A stretch of 64,000 nt of DNA from JBNKWA01 sp050299555. Lineage in GTDB: Bacteria > Pseudomonadota > Alphaproteobacteria > Rhodobacterales > Rhodobacteraceae. Position numbers and translations under genes: made by a program. This document shows, piece by piece, positions 10,592 through 19,212 of this stretch. Within the stretch, counting starts at the first letter, position 1. Each line of letters opens with the position of its first letter. Under the pieces are notes generated by a model, which was not told the DNA's origin, made no database searches, and saw nothing but the letters and a program-made list of their open reading frames with translations. The stretch covers positions 1-64,000 of the forward strand of contig JBNKWA010000070.1 in the NCBI GenBank assembly GCA_050299555.1. Direction: 5' to 3'.

Positions 10592-11641
10592 ATGTTGCGC
10601 GCGGTCTTGGTAGGCTGCGGTCAGATGTCCAGAGGCTGGCTCAAGGCCATTCGCGAGACCGATGACCTTGCTGGAAGGCTCGATATCGTCGGCTTCGTCG
10701 ATCTCGACGCGGATCTCGCCGCGGCGCGCGCCGCGGAATACGGCTTCGCCGGGGCGCGGACCGGCAGCGACCTGGCGGCGATGCTGGAAGAGTTGAGGCC
10801 GAACGTCGTTTTCGACCTCGTCGTGCCGCAGGCCCGGTTCGGGGTGGTCAAGATGTCCCTCGCCCATGGCTGCGACGTGCTGTCGGAAAAGCCCATGGCG
10901 AACACCCTGGACGAGGCCCGCGAACTGCTGGGCCTGGCAACGCGCGCCGGCCGCACCCATGCCATCGTGCAGAACCGTCGGCACCTGCCCGGCATCCGCC
11001 GCATGAAGGCGCTTATCGACGGCGGCGGGCTGGGCGACATCGTCGCGCTGCATGCCGATTTTTTCATTGCCCCGCATTTCGGCGGGTTCCGTGACGAAAT
11101 GGACCACGTCCTGCTGCTGGACATGGCGATCCACACCTTCGACGCGGCGCGTTATCTGCTGCCGTCCGAGCCGTGCGCCGTCTATTGCCAGGAAACCAAC
11201 CCGAAGGGATCGTGGTACGCCCACGGCGCCTCTGCCAACGCACTCTTCGATGTCGCCGACGGGTCGGTCTTTTCCTACCGGGGTTCCTGGTGCGCCGAAG
11301 GCGCGCCGACGAGCTGGGAAAGTACCTGGCGGGTCGTCGGCACCAATGGCTCTGCCATCTGGGACGGCAACCTTGCCATCGACGGCGGCGTCCGGGACGG
11401 GGACGAGGGCTTTCTGCGCCCGACCCGACCGATCGAGGTTCCGGCCGTGCCCGATCTTGCCGCCGAGGGCCACGCCGGAGTGATCCTGGATTTCGTCTCG
11501 GCGCTGGAAGGCGGGCGCGACCCGCTTTCGGTCAATACCGACAACATCCGCAGCCTCGCCATGGTCTTTGCCGCGATCGAGAGCGCGGAAACCGGCCGGC
11601 GGGTGGACTTCGGCGACATGAGGGGGGCGGGCGCAGCATGA
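10592..11641 (+). CDS. Gfo/Idh/MocA-family oxidoreductase
   Basis: A 349-residue NAD(P)-dependent sugar dehydrogenase. The N-terminal Rossmann motif is VLVGCGQMSRGW, the family EKP motif is in SEKPMANT (about residue 98), and a DMAIHTFDAARYLL segment lies near 180. Enzymes of this family oxidise sugars, inositols or their derivatives at a ring carbon. A strong GGAGGA ribosome site precedes ATG 10592. It is the first gene of the operon and overlaps the next by ATGA, so oxidation followed by isomerisation or epimerisation of the same sugar is the likely scheme. Confidence 0.9.
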   Translation: MLRAVLVGCGQMSRGWLKAIRETDDLAGRLDIVGFVDLDADLAAARAAEYGFAGARTGSDLAAMLEELRPNVVFDLVVPQARFGVVKMSLAHGCDVLSEKPMANTLDEARELLGLATRAGRTHAIVQNRRHLPGIRRMKALIDGGGLGDIVALHADFFIAPHFGGFRDEMDHVLLLDMAIHTFDAARYLLPSEPCAVYCQETNPKGSWYAHGASANALFDVADGSVFSYRGSWCAEGAPTSWESTWRVVGTNGSAIWDGNLAIDGGVRDGDEGFLRPTRPIEVPAVPDLAAEGHAGVILDFVSALEGGRDPLSVNTDNIRSLAMVFAAIESAETGRRVDFGDMRGAGAA

Positions 11642-12570
11642 GCGACCCAGCGAAGAAAATCCGCATCGGCACCATGGTCGCCGCCAGCGGGGGCGAGGCG
11701 GCGGACCGGATCGCCGAGATTGCGGACATGGGCTTCGAGAGTTTCGAGCCGTTCTTCTGGCAGACGACCAACGGCCAGGATCTAGCCGAGCTCGGCAAGC
11801 GTTGCCGCGATGCGATCGGCGACCGGGACATCACGATCTCCACCATCGGAATGTTCGGCAATCCGCTCGAGACCCAGGAGATGGACCGCGAAACGCTGCA
11901 GGGCTGGAAGGACTGCATCGACAACGCAGAGCATTTCGGCGCGACCTGTGTGGCGGGCTTCACCGGGCGCCTGCGCGGGCGGCGGCTGGAGGAAAGCCTT
12001 CCGCGCTACAAGGAGGTCTGGTCCGACCTGGCCAGGCGCGCCGCCGACAAGGGCGTGAAGATCGCCTTCGAGAATTGCGCGATGGACGGCAACTGGCAGA
12101 CCGGCGACTGGAACATCGCCCACAACCCCGATGCCTGGGAATTGATGTTCAACGAAACCCCCGACGACAATCTCGGGCTGGAATGGGAACCCTGCCATCA
12201 GCTTGTCTATCTGATCGACCCGCTGCCGCAGATCCGCAAATGGGGCGACAAGATATTTCACGTCCACGGCAAGGATGCGACCGTGCGCTGGCAGGTGATC
12301 CGCGAGCACGGCATCTTCGGCAAGCACGACTTCGTCTGGATGCGGACGCCGGGGTTCGGCGACTCGAACTGGACGGACATCATCACAGAGCTGCGTCTGG
12401 CAGGCTACGAGGGCGCCATCGACATCGAGGGCTGGCACGACCCGGTCTATCGCGACGCGCTGGAAATGACCGGTCAGATGCATGCGCTGAAGTATCTCAA
12501 ATCCTGCCGCGGCGGCGATTTCGTGGATGTGGCGGCAGTGTACGGAGGAGGCGACCCGTCGCTGACCTGA
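11638..12570 (+). CDS. Sugar phosphate isomerase/epimerase (TIM barrel)
   Basis: A 310-residue xylose isomerase-like TIM-barrel protein, the AP_endonuc_2 family to which IolE, IolI and many sugar epimerases belong. Metal and substrate ligands are suggested by IAFENCAMDG, LGLEWEPCHQLV, IFHVHGKDA and GAIDIEGWHDPVY. The start ATG overlaps the previous stop (ATGA), so the two proteins are translationally coupled and probably act in sequence. A perfect hairpin at 12597-12620 separates it from the transporter genes. Confidence 0.88.
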   Translation: MSDPAKKIRIGTMVAASGGEAADRIAEIADMGFESFEPFFWQTTNGQDLAELGKRCRDAIGDRDITISTIGMFGNPLETQEMDRETLQGWKDCIDNAEHFGATCVAGFTGRLRGRRLEESLPRYKEVWSDLARRAADKGVKIAFENCAMDGNWQTGDWNIAHNPDAWELMFNETPDDNLGLEWEPCHQLVYLIDPLPQIRKWGDKIFHVHGKDATVRWQVIREHGIFGKHDFVWMRTPGFGDSNWTDIITELRLAGYEGAIDIEGWHDPVYRDALEMTGQMHALKYLKSCRGGDFVDVAAVYGGGDPSLT

Positions 12571-12596
12571 GCCGGCCGGGCCGGCAGATGACCTTG

Positions 12597-12620
12597 CCGG
12601 CGGCGCGCGTCCGCCGCCGG
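12597..12620 (+). other. Intra-operon hairpin upstream of binding-protein gene
   Basis: A perfect 9-bp stem (CCGGCGGCG at 12597-12605 with CGCCGCCGG at 12612-12620) and a 6-base loop lie in the 119-base gap between the isomerase and the binding-protein gene. It may attenuate transcription or mark an mRNA processing boundary, letting the transporter part be expressed differently from the enzymes. Confidence 0.4.
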
Positions 12621-12689
12621 TCCATCGCCCGCAAGGGGAAGACCCCACGGGCAGAACCGCGGCTCACCGCCGCACTTGGGAGGAAAGAG

Positions 12690-13925
12690 ATGGCACTGGA
12701 GAGGATGACGAAACTGCTGGCCGGGGCGGCCCTGTCGGCCATGGCCCTCGCGGGAACCGCGGTGGCGCAGGACGAGGTGACAATAACCGTCTGGTCGATC
12801 GACGGCGCCAATCAAGTCGGCCCGTCGGACACCTTCTCGAAAGAGTTCGACGAGATGGACAACGGCATCAACGTCGAATACCGCGTGCTGCAGTTCGACG
12901 AGATCGTCAACGAGACGCTGCGGGCCTTCGCCACCGGCAACGCGCCCGACATCGTCAGCCTGGACAACCCGGACTTCGCCCTCTTCTCGTCGCGCGGGGC
13001 CTTCCTCGACATCACCGACCGGGCCGCCGCGAGCGACGTCATCAACCCGGACGCCTATTTCGAAGGCCCGCTCAATTCCGTCACCTGGGACGGCCGGCTT
13101 TATGGCGTCGGCAAGTACACCGACACCATCGGCGTCTTCTACAACAAGGACATGTTTGCCGCCGCCGGCATCGAGCAGCCGCCGCAGACCTGGGCGGAGT
13201 TCGAGAAGGACGCCGAGATACTGACCCAGCCCGACAAGGGGATCTACGGCGCGACCTTCTCGGCCCGCGGCAACGAGGAAGGCACCTTCCAGTTCCTGCC
13301 GCTGATCCAGATGTCGGGAGGTTCCTACGAGAACGTCAACACCGAAGGCGCCCGCGAGGCGCTGGATCGCATGAAGCGCATGATCGACAACGGCTGGGCG
13401 TCGCAGGATGTCCTTTCGCTCGGCCAGTGGGATTCGACCGGCACCTTCAACTCGGGCAACGCGGCGATGGCGATCTCGGGCCCGTGGGAGATCGACCGCA
13501 TGGTCGAGACCGCCGATTTCGACTGGGGCGTGACCTTGCTGCCGACCTTCGAGGAGGGCGGGGCGCGGTCCTCGGCGCTCGGCGGGTTCAACCTCGGCAT
13601 CATGTCCACCACCAAGCATCCTGACGAAGCCTTCAAGGTGCTGGAATACATGGTGAGCCAGGACAGCCGCCTCTTCCCCGAGTTCGGCTATCTGCCGACC
13701 CGCTCCGACGTGGACCTGCCGCTGTCGGGCATCGAGAAGAAGGATGCGGCGCTTGCCGTCTTCCAGGAGCAGCTCAAATATGCCCAGCCCCGCGGCCCGC
13801 ACCCGGAATGGCAGAAGATCTCCAAGGCGATCTACGATGCCATGCAGGCAGCGCTGACCGGCCAGGCGACGCCTGACGAAGCGTTGAGCACGGCGCAAAC
13901 CACCATCGACGGCATCATCAACTGA
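12690..13925 (+). CDS. Sugar ABC transporter substrate-binding protein
   Basis: A 411-residue periplasmic solute-binding protein of family 1 (maltose/oligosaccharide type). The signal peptide covers residues 1-26 (hydrophobic LLAGAALSAMALAGTAVA, cleavage before QDEVTITVW). The mature part has family features such as VFYNKDMFAAAGIEQPPQTW, NSGNAAMAISGPWEI and GGFNLGIMSTTKHPDEAFK. It captures the sugar for the membrane complex encoded just downstream. A strong ribosome site (GGAGGAAAGAG) precedes ATG 12690. Hairpins on both sides of the gene fit the usual excess expression of binding proteins over permeases. Confidence 0.93.
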   Translation: MALERMTKLLAGAALSAMALAGTAVAQDEVTITVWSIDGANQVGPSDTFSKEFDEMDNGINVEYRVLQFDEIVNETLRAFATGNAPDIVSLDNPDFALFSSRGAFLDITDRAAASDVINPDAYFEGPLNSVTWDGRLYGVGKYTDTIGVFYNKDMFAAAGIEQPPQTWAEFEKDAEILTQPDKGIYGATFSARGNEEGTFQFLPLIQMSGGSYENVNTEGAREALDRMKRMIDNGWASQDVLSLGQWDSTGTFNSGNAAMAISGPWEIDRMVETADFDWGVTLLPTFEEGGARSSALGGFNLGIMSTTKHPDEAFKVLEYMVSQDSRLFPEFGYLPTRSDVDLPLSGIEKKDAALAVFQEQLKYAQPRGPHPEWQKISKAIYDAMQAALTGQATPDEALSTAQTTIDGIIN

Positions 13926-13942
13926 CTTGACGGCGGAACCGA

Positions 13943-13967
13943 CCCGGTGGCCCTTTGGGCCATCGGG
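13943..13967 (+). other. Strong hairpin after binding-protein gene
   Basis: An 11-bp stem with one G-U type mismatch (CCCGGTGGCCC at 13943-13953, GGGCCATCGGG at 13957-13967) and a TTT loop lies 18 bases after the binding-protein stop and 48 bases before the permease start. In mal-type operons such structures protect the upstream mRNA from 3' exonucleases or partly terminate transcription. Confidence 0.55.
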
Positions 13968-14014
13968 CGTGACACCGCGCGGTGCGGCATCGCCACGAAC
14001 GAGAGGGGTTCGCC

Positions 14015-14917
14015 ATGGGCCGCATTCTGTCGAGCATCACCGATGGCAAGGGCTTCGACATCCTGCTCGTCTCGGTGGCGATGATCTTCCTGCTCGCGCT
14101 CGCCGGCGTGCCGCTGGTCTACAACGTCGTGATGAGCTTTCAGCAGGTCGACATGTTCAACCTGAGCACCTTCTCGCGGCCCTATGCCGGGCTTGAGAAC
14201 TACCGCGAGGTGGCAAGCCAGCCCGAATTCTGGCTGGTGATGAAGAACACGGCCTTTTTCGTCTTCGGGTCGATCGCGGGGCAGTTCACCATCGGCTTCG
14301 CGCTGGCCATCTTCTTCATGATGCGCTTTCCCTTTGCCGCCACGATCCGCGGCGTCTTCCTTGTCTCCTGGGTCATGCCCGGTCTCGTCGTCGGCGCGCT
14401 CTGGGGCTGGATCCTCGCCGGCGACTTCGGTGTGCTGAACGCGATGCTCACCAGGATCGGCGTGATCGACCAGACCATGTTCTGGAAGTCCGACCCGCGG
14501 CTTTCGATCTGGGCGGTGACCATCGCCAACATCTGGCTCGGCCTCGCCTTCAACATGATGCTGCTCAGCGTCGGCCTTGCCGCGATCCCGCAAGACCTCT
14601 ACGAGGCGGCCGAGCTTGACGGCGCCAACGGCTGGCAGCGCTTCTCCACGATCACCGTACCGATGATGCGCTCGACCATCGGTGCGGTCCTCGCCCTCGG
14701 CCTGATCTACACGCTGCAGCAGTTCGACCTGTTCCCGGCGATCACCGAGGGCGGGCCCGCGAACAGCTCTACCGTGGCGCAGTACTGGGCCTGGCAGTGG
14801 TCCTTCCAGCTGTTCGACTTCGCCAAGGGCGCGACCGTCAGCGTGATGATGCTGATCTTCGTCCTCATCGCCTCGATCGTCTACGTCTGGTCGACCCGGC
14901 ACGAGGTACGGGGATGA
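14015..14917 (+). CDS. Sugar ABC transporter permease (MalF type)
   Basis: A 300-residue inner-membrane permease with about six transmembrane helices, starting with ILLVSVAMIFLLALAGVPLV. The cytoplasmic EAA loop is EAAELDGANGWQRFSTITVP at about residue 197, where the ATPase docks. ATG 14015 follows GAGAGGGG; an upstream ATG at 13982 lacks support. It pairs with the next permease, whose start codon overlaps its stop (ATGA). Confidence 0.93.
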   Translation: MGRILSSITDGKGFDILLVSVAMIFLLALAGVPLVYNVVMSFQQVDMFNLSTFSRPYAGLENYREVASQPEFWLVMKNTAFFVFGSIAGQFTIGFALAIFFMMRFPFAATIRGVFLVSWVMPGLVVGALWGWILAGDFGVLNAMLTRIGVIDQTMFWKSDPRLSIWAVTIANIWLGLAFNMMLLSVGLAAIPQDLYEAAELDGANGWQRFSTITVPMMRSTIGAVLALGLIYTLQQFDLFPAITEGGPANSSTVAQYWAWQWSFQLFDFAKGATVSVMMLIFVLIASIVYVWSTRHEVRG

Positions 14918-15741
14918 CCCGGCTGCCGGTGCCGCGGCTTTTCCTGGCCCTCGCGGTCGTTCTGGCGGCGATCTATCTCTTCCCGCTTTACTGGATGTAC
15001 GTCACCAGCCTGAAAGACAGCTCGGAGATCTTCGCCAACCCGCCGACCCTCTGGCCGCGGGACGCCAACCCGTCGATCTACCCCGAGGTGTGGGAGCGGC
15101 GGACCATGTCCACGTTCCTGTGGAACAGTCTTGTCATCGGCACCGGCGTCACCGCGCTCACCGTCCTGCTCGGCACCGGCTGCGCCTATGTGCTGGCCCG
15201 CTACCGCAGCGGCTGGATCGACGTGGGGCTGTTCGCGATCCTGATGCTGCAGGTCCTGCCGGCATCGGTGATGATCACGCCGCTTTATGTCGGCTTCAAT
15301 CAGCTGGGGCTGCTGGCCTATCCGCGCACGGCGGTCATCCTTGCCGCGGCGGGCAAATCGATTCCGTTCTACATCGTTCTGGTGCGCGCCACGTTCATGA
15401 ACGTGCCGAGGGAACTGGAGGAGGCCGCGTTGGTCGACGGCAACTCGCGCTGGGGTGCGTTCTTCTTCATCGTCCTGCCGCTGGCGCGGAACGGCATCCT
15501 GGTTCTTGCCATCCTGACCTTCATGCAGGCCTTCGGCGAGTACATCTATTCGAAGTCGATCATCACCACCCAGGCCTACCAGCCTGCCAGTGTCGGGCTT
15601 TCCGGTTTCCTCGGTCCGAACTCGACCGATTGGAACGGGATCATGACCTATGCCGCGATCTACGTGACCCCCATCGTGGCGATCTTCGTCATCCTGCAAC
15701 GCCGCATCGTCGCCGGCCTGACCTCGGGTGCCCTGAAATGA
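14914..15741 (+). CDS. Sugar ABC transporter permease (MalG type)
   Basis: A 275-residue permease with six predicted helices beginning LFLALAVVLAAIYLFPLYW. The EAA motif is EEAALVDGNSRWGAFFFIVL at about residue 168. It forms the heterodimeric membrane channel with the upstream permease. ATGA overlaps occur at both ends, coupling it to the first permease and to the ATPase gene. Confidence 0.93.
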   Translation: MTRLPVPRLFLALAVVLAAIYLFPLYWMYVTSLKDSSEIFANPPTLWPRDANPSIYPEVWERRTMSTFLWNSLVIGTGVTALTVLLGTGCAYVLARYRSGWIDVGLFAILMLQVLPASVMITPLYVGFNQLGLLAYPRTAVILAAAGKSIPFYIVLVRATFMNVPRELEEAALVDGNSRWGAFFFIVLPLARNGILVLAILTFMQAFGEYIYSKSIITTQAYQPASVGLSGFLGPNSTDWNGIMTYAAIYVTPIVAIFVILQRRIVAGLTSGALK

Positions 15742-16802
15742 CCCCCCAGATCGAGATTTCCGGCGTCGACAAGCTCTACGGCGCGTTCCACGCGCTCAGC
15801 GACATCGACCTGACGATCCCCAAGGGCGCCTTCACCGCGCTTGTCGGGCCGTCGGGCTGCGGCAAGTCCACGCTCCTGCGCTGTATTGCGGGGCTTGAGA
15901 CGATCACCTCGGGCACCATCAAGATCGCCGGCGAGGCAGTGAACAACATGCCGCCGCGCAAGCGCGACGTGGCGATGGTGTTCCAGTCCTACGCCCTCTA
16001 CCCGCACATGAACGTCCTGGGAAACCTGACCTATTCGCTGCGTTTCAAGGGCTTCGGCAAGGAGGCGGCACGGGCGAAGGCAAACGAGGTCGCCAGCGTC
16101 ATCGGCTTGCAGGACCTGCTGGAGCGCTACCCGCGCGAGCTGTCGGGCGGTCAGCGTCAGCGCGTGGCCATGGGGCGGGCGATCATCCGCGAGCCGAAGG
16201 CGTTCCTTTTCGACGAGCCGCTGTCGAACCTCGACGCCGCGCTGCGGGTGCACATGCGGATGGAGGTGCGTGCGCTCCACGATCGGCTGGGCGCGACCTC
16301 GGTCTACGTGACCCACGACCAGATCGAGGCGATGACCATGGCCGACCACGTCGTGGTGATGCGGGACGGCCGGATCGAGCAGCAGGGGCCGCCGCTCACC
16401 CTCTACGACACCCCGGCGAACAGGTTCGTCGCAGGGTTCATCGGATCGCCGGCGATGAACTTCGTCGATGGGATCGTGGCGGCGGACGGCCGGTCCGTGG
16501 CGCTGGACCTGCCGGAGAAGCCGGTGCTCGACCTTGGCCGCGACCTCGAGCCGGGGCGGGCGGTCACCGCCGGGCTGCGCCCCGAGCACCTGATCGTCGA
16601 TCCGCAGAACGCACAGTTCCAGGTGCGGATCCGCGTGGTCGAAAGCACCGGTTCGCTGGCCTTCTACACCACCGAAACCACGCCCGAGCTGATGCTTGTC
16701 GAACAGGGGCGCGGCCGGCTGCGGAGCGGAGACACCGCGCCGCTCCGGATCGCTCCGGCCAACGTGCACCTGTTCGACCCGGAAACCGGCCGGTCGCTCT
16801 GA
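15738..16802 (+). CDS. Sugar ABC transporter ATPase (MalK/UgpC type)
   Basis: A 354-residue ATPase energising the importer. Walker A is GPSGCGKST (about residue 36), the Q-loop is in VFQSYALYPHMNV, the signature is ELSGGQRQRVAMGRA (about 133), Walker B is FLFDEPLSNLDA (about 156), and the H-loop is YVTHDQIEAM. A C-terminal TOBE/MalK regulatory domain follows (TAGLRPEHLIV). It is the last gene of the operon, with an ATGA start overlap. Confidence 0.95.
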   Translation: MTPQIEISGVDKLYGAFHALSDIDLTIPKGAFTALVGPSGCGKSTLLRCIAGLETITSGTIKIAGEAVNNMPPRKRDVAMVFQSYALYPHMNVLGNLTYSLRFKGFGKEAARAKANEVASVIGLQDLLERYPRELSGGQRQRVAMGRAIIREPKAFLFDEPLSNLDAALRVHMRMEVRALHDRLGATSVYVTHDQIEAMTMADHVVVMRDGRIEQQGPPLTLYDTPANRFVAGFIGSPAMNFVDGIVAADGRSVALDLPEKPVLDLGRDLEPGRAVTAGLRPEHLIVDPQNAQFQVRIRVVESTGSLAFYTTETTPELMLVEQGRGRLRSGDTAPLRIAPANVHLFDPETGRSL

Positions 16803-16809
16803 CCGGCAA

Positions 16810-16833
16810 GGCCGCGCGAGGGTCGCGGCGGCC
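16810..16833. terminator. Hairpin after ABC operon
   Basis: GGCCGCGCGA pairs with TCGCGGCGGCC (one bulged base) around a GGG loop. It starts 8 bases after the ATPase stop and lies between convergent genes. A terminator role fits the position, although no T tract follows. Confidence 0.4.
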
Positions 16834-16868
16834 GTCTTCGGCACCGGCGTCGGGTGGCTCCATCGGTG

Positions 16869-17540
16869 TCATTGTGCGCTACTGCCCGGAAGGCCGTGGC
16901 GCGCCGCCTCGACAAGCCGGACAAGGTCGCTCTGGCGCTGTCGGCCGGTCTTGGCCAGCGCCGACTTGATCTGGTTGCGCACCGTGTGGACGCTGACCCG
17001 GCGGGCGGTGGCGATCTCGGCCGGTTTCAGGCCCTCGTGCAGCGCCATCACCGTCTCCGCCTCGGTCCGGGTCAGGCCGAGCTTGAGGCAGAGCACGTCC
17101 CTGAGCTCGGCATGGCTGGCGACTTGCGCGACCGCCAGAACGGCGGCGATCGGCCGGCCTTCGGCAACGGCTTGCGCGAAAAGGTAGCATTGAAAGCGCT
17201 GGGCGTGGCGTTGCACGGTCAGGGTCACCGACTCGTTTCCGTGCTGCACCGCCCTCAGGCCCTCCAGCAGCCAAAGCTGCATCCGCTCCAGCGCGCAGTG
17301 GCAGCGGCCGCCATTGTTCCGCCAGACCAGTGCGCCCCCGGCCTCGCCGGCCTCGAGCATGGCACTGCCGTGCTGGTTGGCGAAGACGATCCCGCCCTTG
17401 TCGTCCAGAAGGAATGCCGCGACACGGTCGGGATCGATCTCGTGGCGCAGAAGGCCGGTCTCGATGCGGGCGTCAACCAGGGCACGCCCGATGGCCAGCG
17501 TCTGCTGGCAGAGGCGAGCGATCCATTCGTATTCGTTCAT
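16869..17540 (-). CDS. LuxR-family transcriptional regulator
   Basis: A 223-residue protein with a C-terminal LuxR-type helix-turn-helix (LTRTEAETVMALHEGLKPAE, IATARRVSVHTVRNQIKSAL, AKTGRQRQSDLVRLV; about residues 150-210). The N-terminal half (DDKGGIVFANQHGSAML) resembles a PAS-like sensory fold. No receiver domain is present, so it is not a classical two-component regulator. ATG 17540 follows the upstream arginine-rich stretch that looks non-coding. It is convergent with the sugar operon, and regulation of that operon is possible but not shown. Confidence 0.82.
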   Translation of the reverse strand: MNEYEWIARLCQQTLAIGRALVDARIETGLLRHEIDPDRVAAFLLDDKGGIVFANQHGSAMLEAGEAGGALVWRNNGGRCHCALERMQLWLLEGLRAVQHGNESVTLTVQRHAQRFQCYLFAQAVAEGRPIAAVLAVAQVASHAELRDVLCLKLGLTRTEAETVMALHEGLKPAEIATARRVSVHTVRNQIKSALAKTGRQRQSDLVRLVEAARHGLPGSSAQ

Positions 17541-17702
17541 GCCCCGTCCACGGCCATTCCGCGCCGTCTTCGAGCCGCATGCGGCGCCGCGTAAAGCATG
17601 CAGGGTGCGGGTCGCGGCTTGAACTGCCGCAGCCCGGGCGGGGTGCCATTTCACGGTGAATTAACGATTGCCGCCTTTGGCGATCGCAGGGTCGGCCGCG
17701 GA

Positions 17703-18167
17703 TCAGGCGGCGCGCGAGGCCGCCCCTTCGGTCAGGATGGCGTAGATCGCCGCGGCGTTGTCGGTGGAGCGAAGCTTGGCGAGCACGCCTTCGTCGCGGA
17801 GCGTGCGCGAGACCCGCGCCAGCGCCTTGAGGTGCTCGGCGCCGGCGGATTCGGGCGCGAACAGGGCAAACACCAGATCGACGGGCTTGCGGTCCACCGA
17901 TTCGTATTCGATGGCATGGTCGAGGCGGACGAAGACCCCGGTCACATGGCTGATACCGTCAAGCCGCGCATGCGGGATCGCCACGCCGTTGCCGACACCG
18001 GTTGGCCCCAGCGTCTCGCGCTCGGCAATCGCTGCGCGAACCCTTTCGACATCGAGACGAAGGACCTGCCCCGCCAGTTCTGCCACCTCTTGAATCAGAC
18101 GCTTCTTGCTTTGGACCTTGAGGCCGGCGCGAACAGCGTCCGGCTTCACGATGTCTTCGATTTCCAT
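17703..18167 (-). CDS. ptsN: PTS nitrogen regulatory protein EIIA(Ntr)
   Basis: A 154-residue EIIA-type phosphocarrier of the nitrogen PTS. The phosphorylated histidine is in GVAIPHARL (His66). It receives phosphate from NPr and signals to nitrogen, potassium and envelope functions in proteobacteria. It follows hpf by 82 bases on the same strand, the standard hpf-ptsN arrangement next to lpt genes. It probably shares the hpf promoter at 18892-18920. Confidence 0.93.
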   Translation of the reverse strand: MEIEDIVKPDAVRAGLKVQSKKRLIQEVAELAGQVLRLDVERVRAAIAERETLGPTGVGNGVAIPHARLDGISHVTGVFVRLDHAIEYESVDRKPVDLVFALFAPESAGAEHLKALARVSRTLRDEGVLAKLRSTDNAAAIYAILTEGAASRAA

Positions 18168-18249
18168 AAGATACGCCTATGCTCCGTCCATTGCCGCGTC
18201 GCTGCCGGGACCAAATGACACCGAAGGAACCGGGTCCCGGCTGCCGCGC

Positions 18250-18825
18250 TTACCCCGCAGCGGCGGGATCGATCCAGCCGATATGGCCGTCATCCCTGCG
18301 ATAGACGACATTTACGCCGCCATGCTTCTCGTTGCGGAAAACCAGAACCGGCGCGTGCGCCAGTTCCAACTGCATGACTGCCTCACCCACTGACAGCGAC
18401 TGAACGCGCGTCTGCATCTCGGCGACGATCATCGGCTGGTCGCCCTCGGGCTCCTCATGCGCCTCGTCGGATTCGCCATGCAGGATGTAGCTGGCGGCAT
18501 CGAAGGTTTCGACCGGTGTGGCGCGCTTCTGATGGTGATCCTTCAGCCGACGCTTGTAGCGGCGAAGCTGCTTCTCCATCCGGTCCGCCGCGCCGTCGAG
18601 CGAATCGTAGATGTCGTCGGCCTTGCACTTGGCCTGCACCGTAAGACCGGTGGAAAGATGCACCGAGGCGTCGGCCACGAATTCGTGGCGGTCCTTGGAA
18701 AAGGTCACCAGCGCCTCGACCGGGCGCTGCGCAAACTTGGCGACTATATCTTCCAGCTTGGCTGTAACGTGGCTGCGCAACGCGTCACCCACGTCGATGT
18801 GCTTGCCCGTGACCTGAATCTGCAT
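18250..18825 (-). CDS. hpf: Ribosome hibernation promoting factor, long form
   Basis: A 191-residue long HPF that binds the 30S subunit and dimerises ribosomes into inactive 100S particles in stationary phase. The N-terminal ribosome-binding domain (MQIQVTGKHIDVGDALR to about residue 105) is joined by a linker to the C-terminal dimerisation domain (MIVAEMQTRVQSLSVGEAVM, ending VVYRRDDGHIGWIDP). This two-domain length separates it from short HPF and YfiA. It has its own promoter candidate upstream and is followed by ptsN. Confidence 0.94.
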   Translation of the reverse strand: MQIQVTGKHIDVGDALRSHVTAKLEDIVAKFAQRPVEALVTFSKDRHEFVADASVHLSTGLTVQAKCKADDIYDSLDGAADRMEKQLRRYKRRLKDHHQKRATPVETFDAASYILHGESDEAHEEPEGDQPMIVAEMQTRVQSLSVGEAVMQLELAHAPVLVFRNEKHGGVNVVYRRDDGHIGWIDPAAAG

Positions 18826-18891
18826 TTCGATTCTCCGCGTTCGTCACCTGTCAAGGCACCGGCGTCCGGCAGGGTACCCCGCGGCGCGCGG

Positions 18892-18920
18892 AACCTATGG
18901 GCAGTCTGATGACCTGTCAA
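18892..18920 (-). promoter_or_regulatory. Predicted sigma-70 promoter of hpf-ptsN
   Basis: On the minus strand, TTGACA (18920-18915) and TAGGTT (18897-18892) are separated by 17 bases. The start point would be near 18885, about 60 bases upstream of the hpf ATG. The perfect -35 and optimal spacing make this one of the best promoter matches in the window. Confidence 0.55.
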
Positions 18921-19177
18921 CACCAGCGCGCACGGCATTCGCGGCGGCAACATCGCCGCGAAATGTGAACGAATTGTGGTCGGGAGAGCGAGACATCGAA
19001 CGGCCCATGACTCACGATAGGACGGGACGCCGCGCCACGCAACGGAGTCGCCGTCGCGACAACGCCGCAGCCGCGCAATCGTGACCGGGGTTTGGGCAAG
19101 TCCCGCGATGCCGTTGCGCGTGCGTCCGCGCCCCGCCGGTCATCGGGTGGCGGCCTGCGGCGCCGACTCAACCGAGG

Positions 19178-19206
19178 TTAGCAATCCTTGCCGGACGCGC
19201 TATCTT
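19178..19206 (+). promoter_or_regulatory. Predicted promoter giving leaderless hydrolase mRNA
   Basis: TTAGCA (19178-19183), a 17-base spacer and TATCTT (19201-19206) place transcription start at about 19212-19213, which is the ATG itself. No Shine-Dalgarno sequence is visible before that ATG, consistent with a leaderless transcript. This is prediction only. Confidence 0.35.
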
Positions 19207-19212
19207 GCCGGC

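Larger units (their letters stand above)
18826..19212. other. Divergent intergenic region, hpf / hydrolase
   Basis: 387 bases hold the promoters of hpf (minus) and of the alpha/beta hydrolase gene (plus); see the two promoter entries. I see no gene, RNA or repeat between them. In related genomes hpf usually lies close behind lptB, so this gap is part of the rearranged stretch. Confidence 0.5.
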
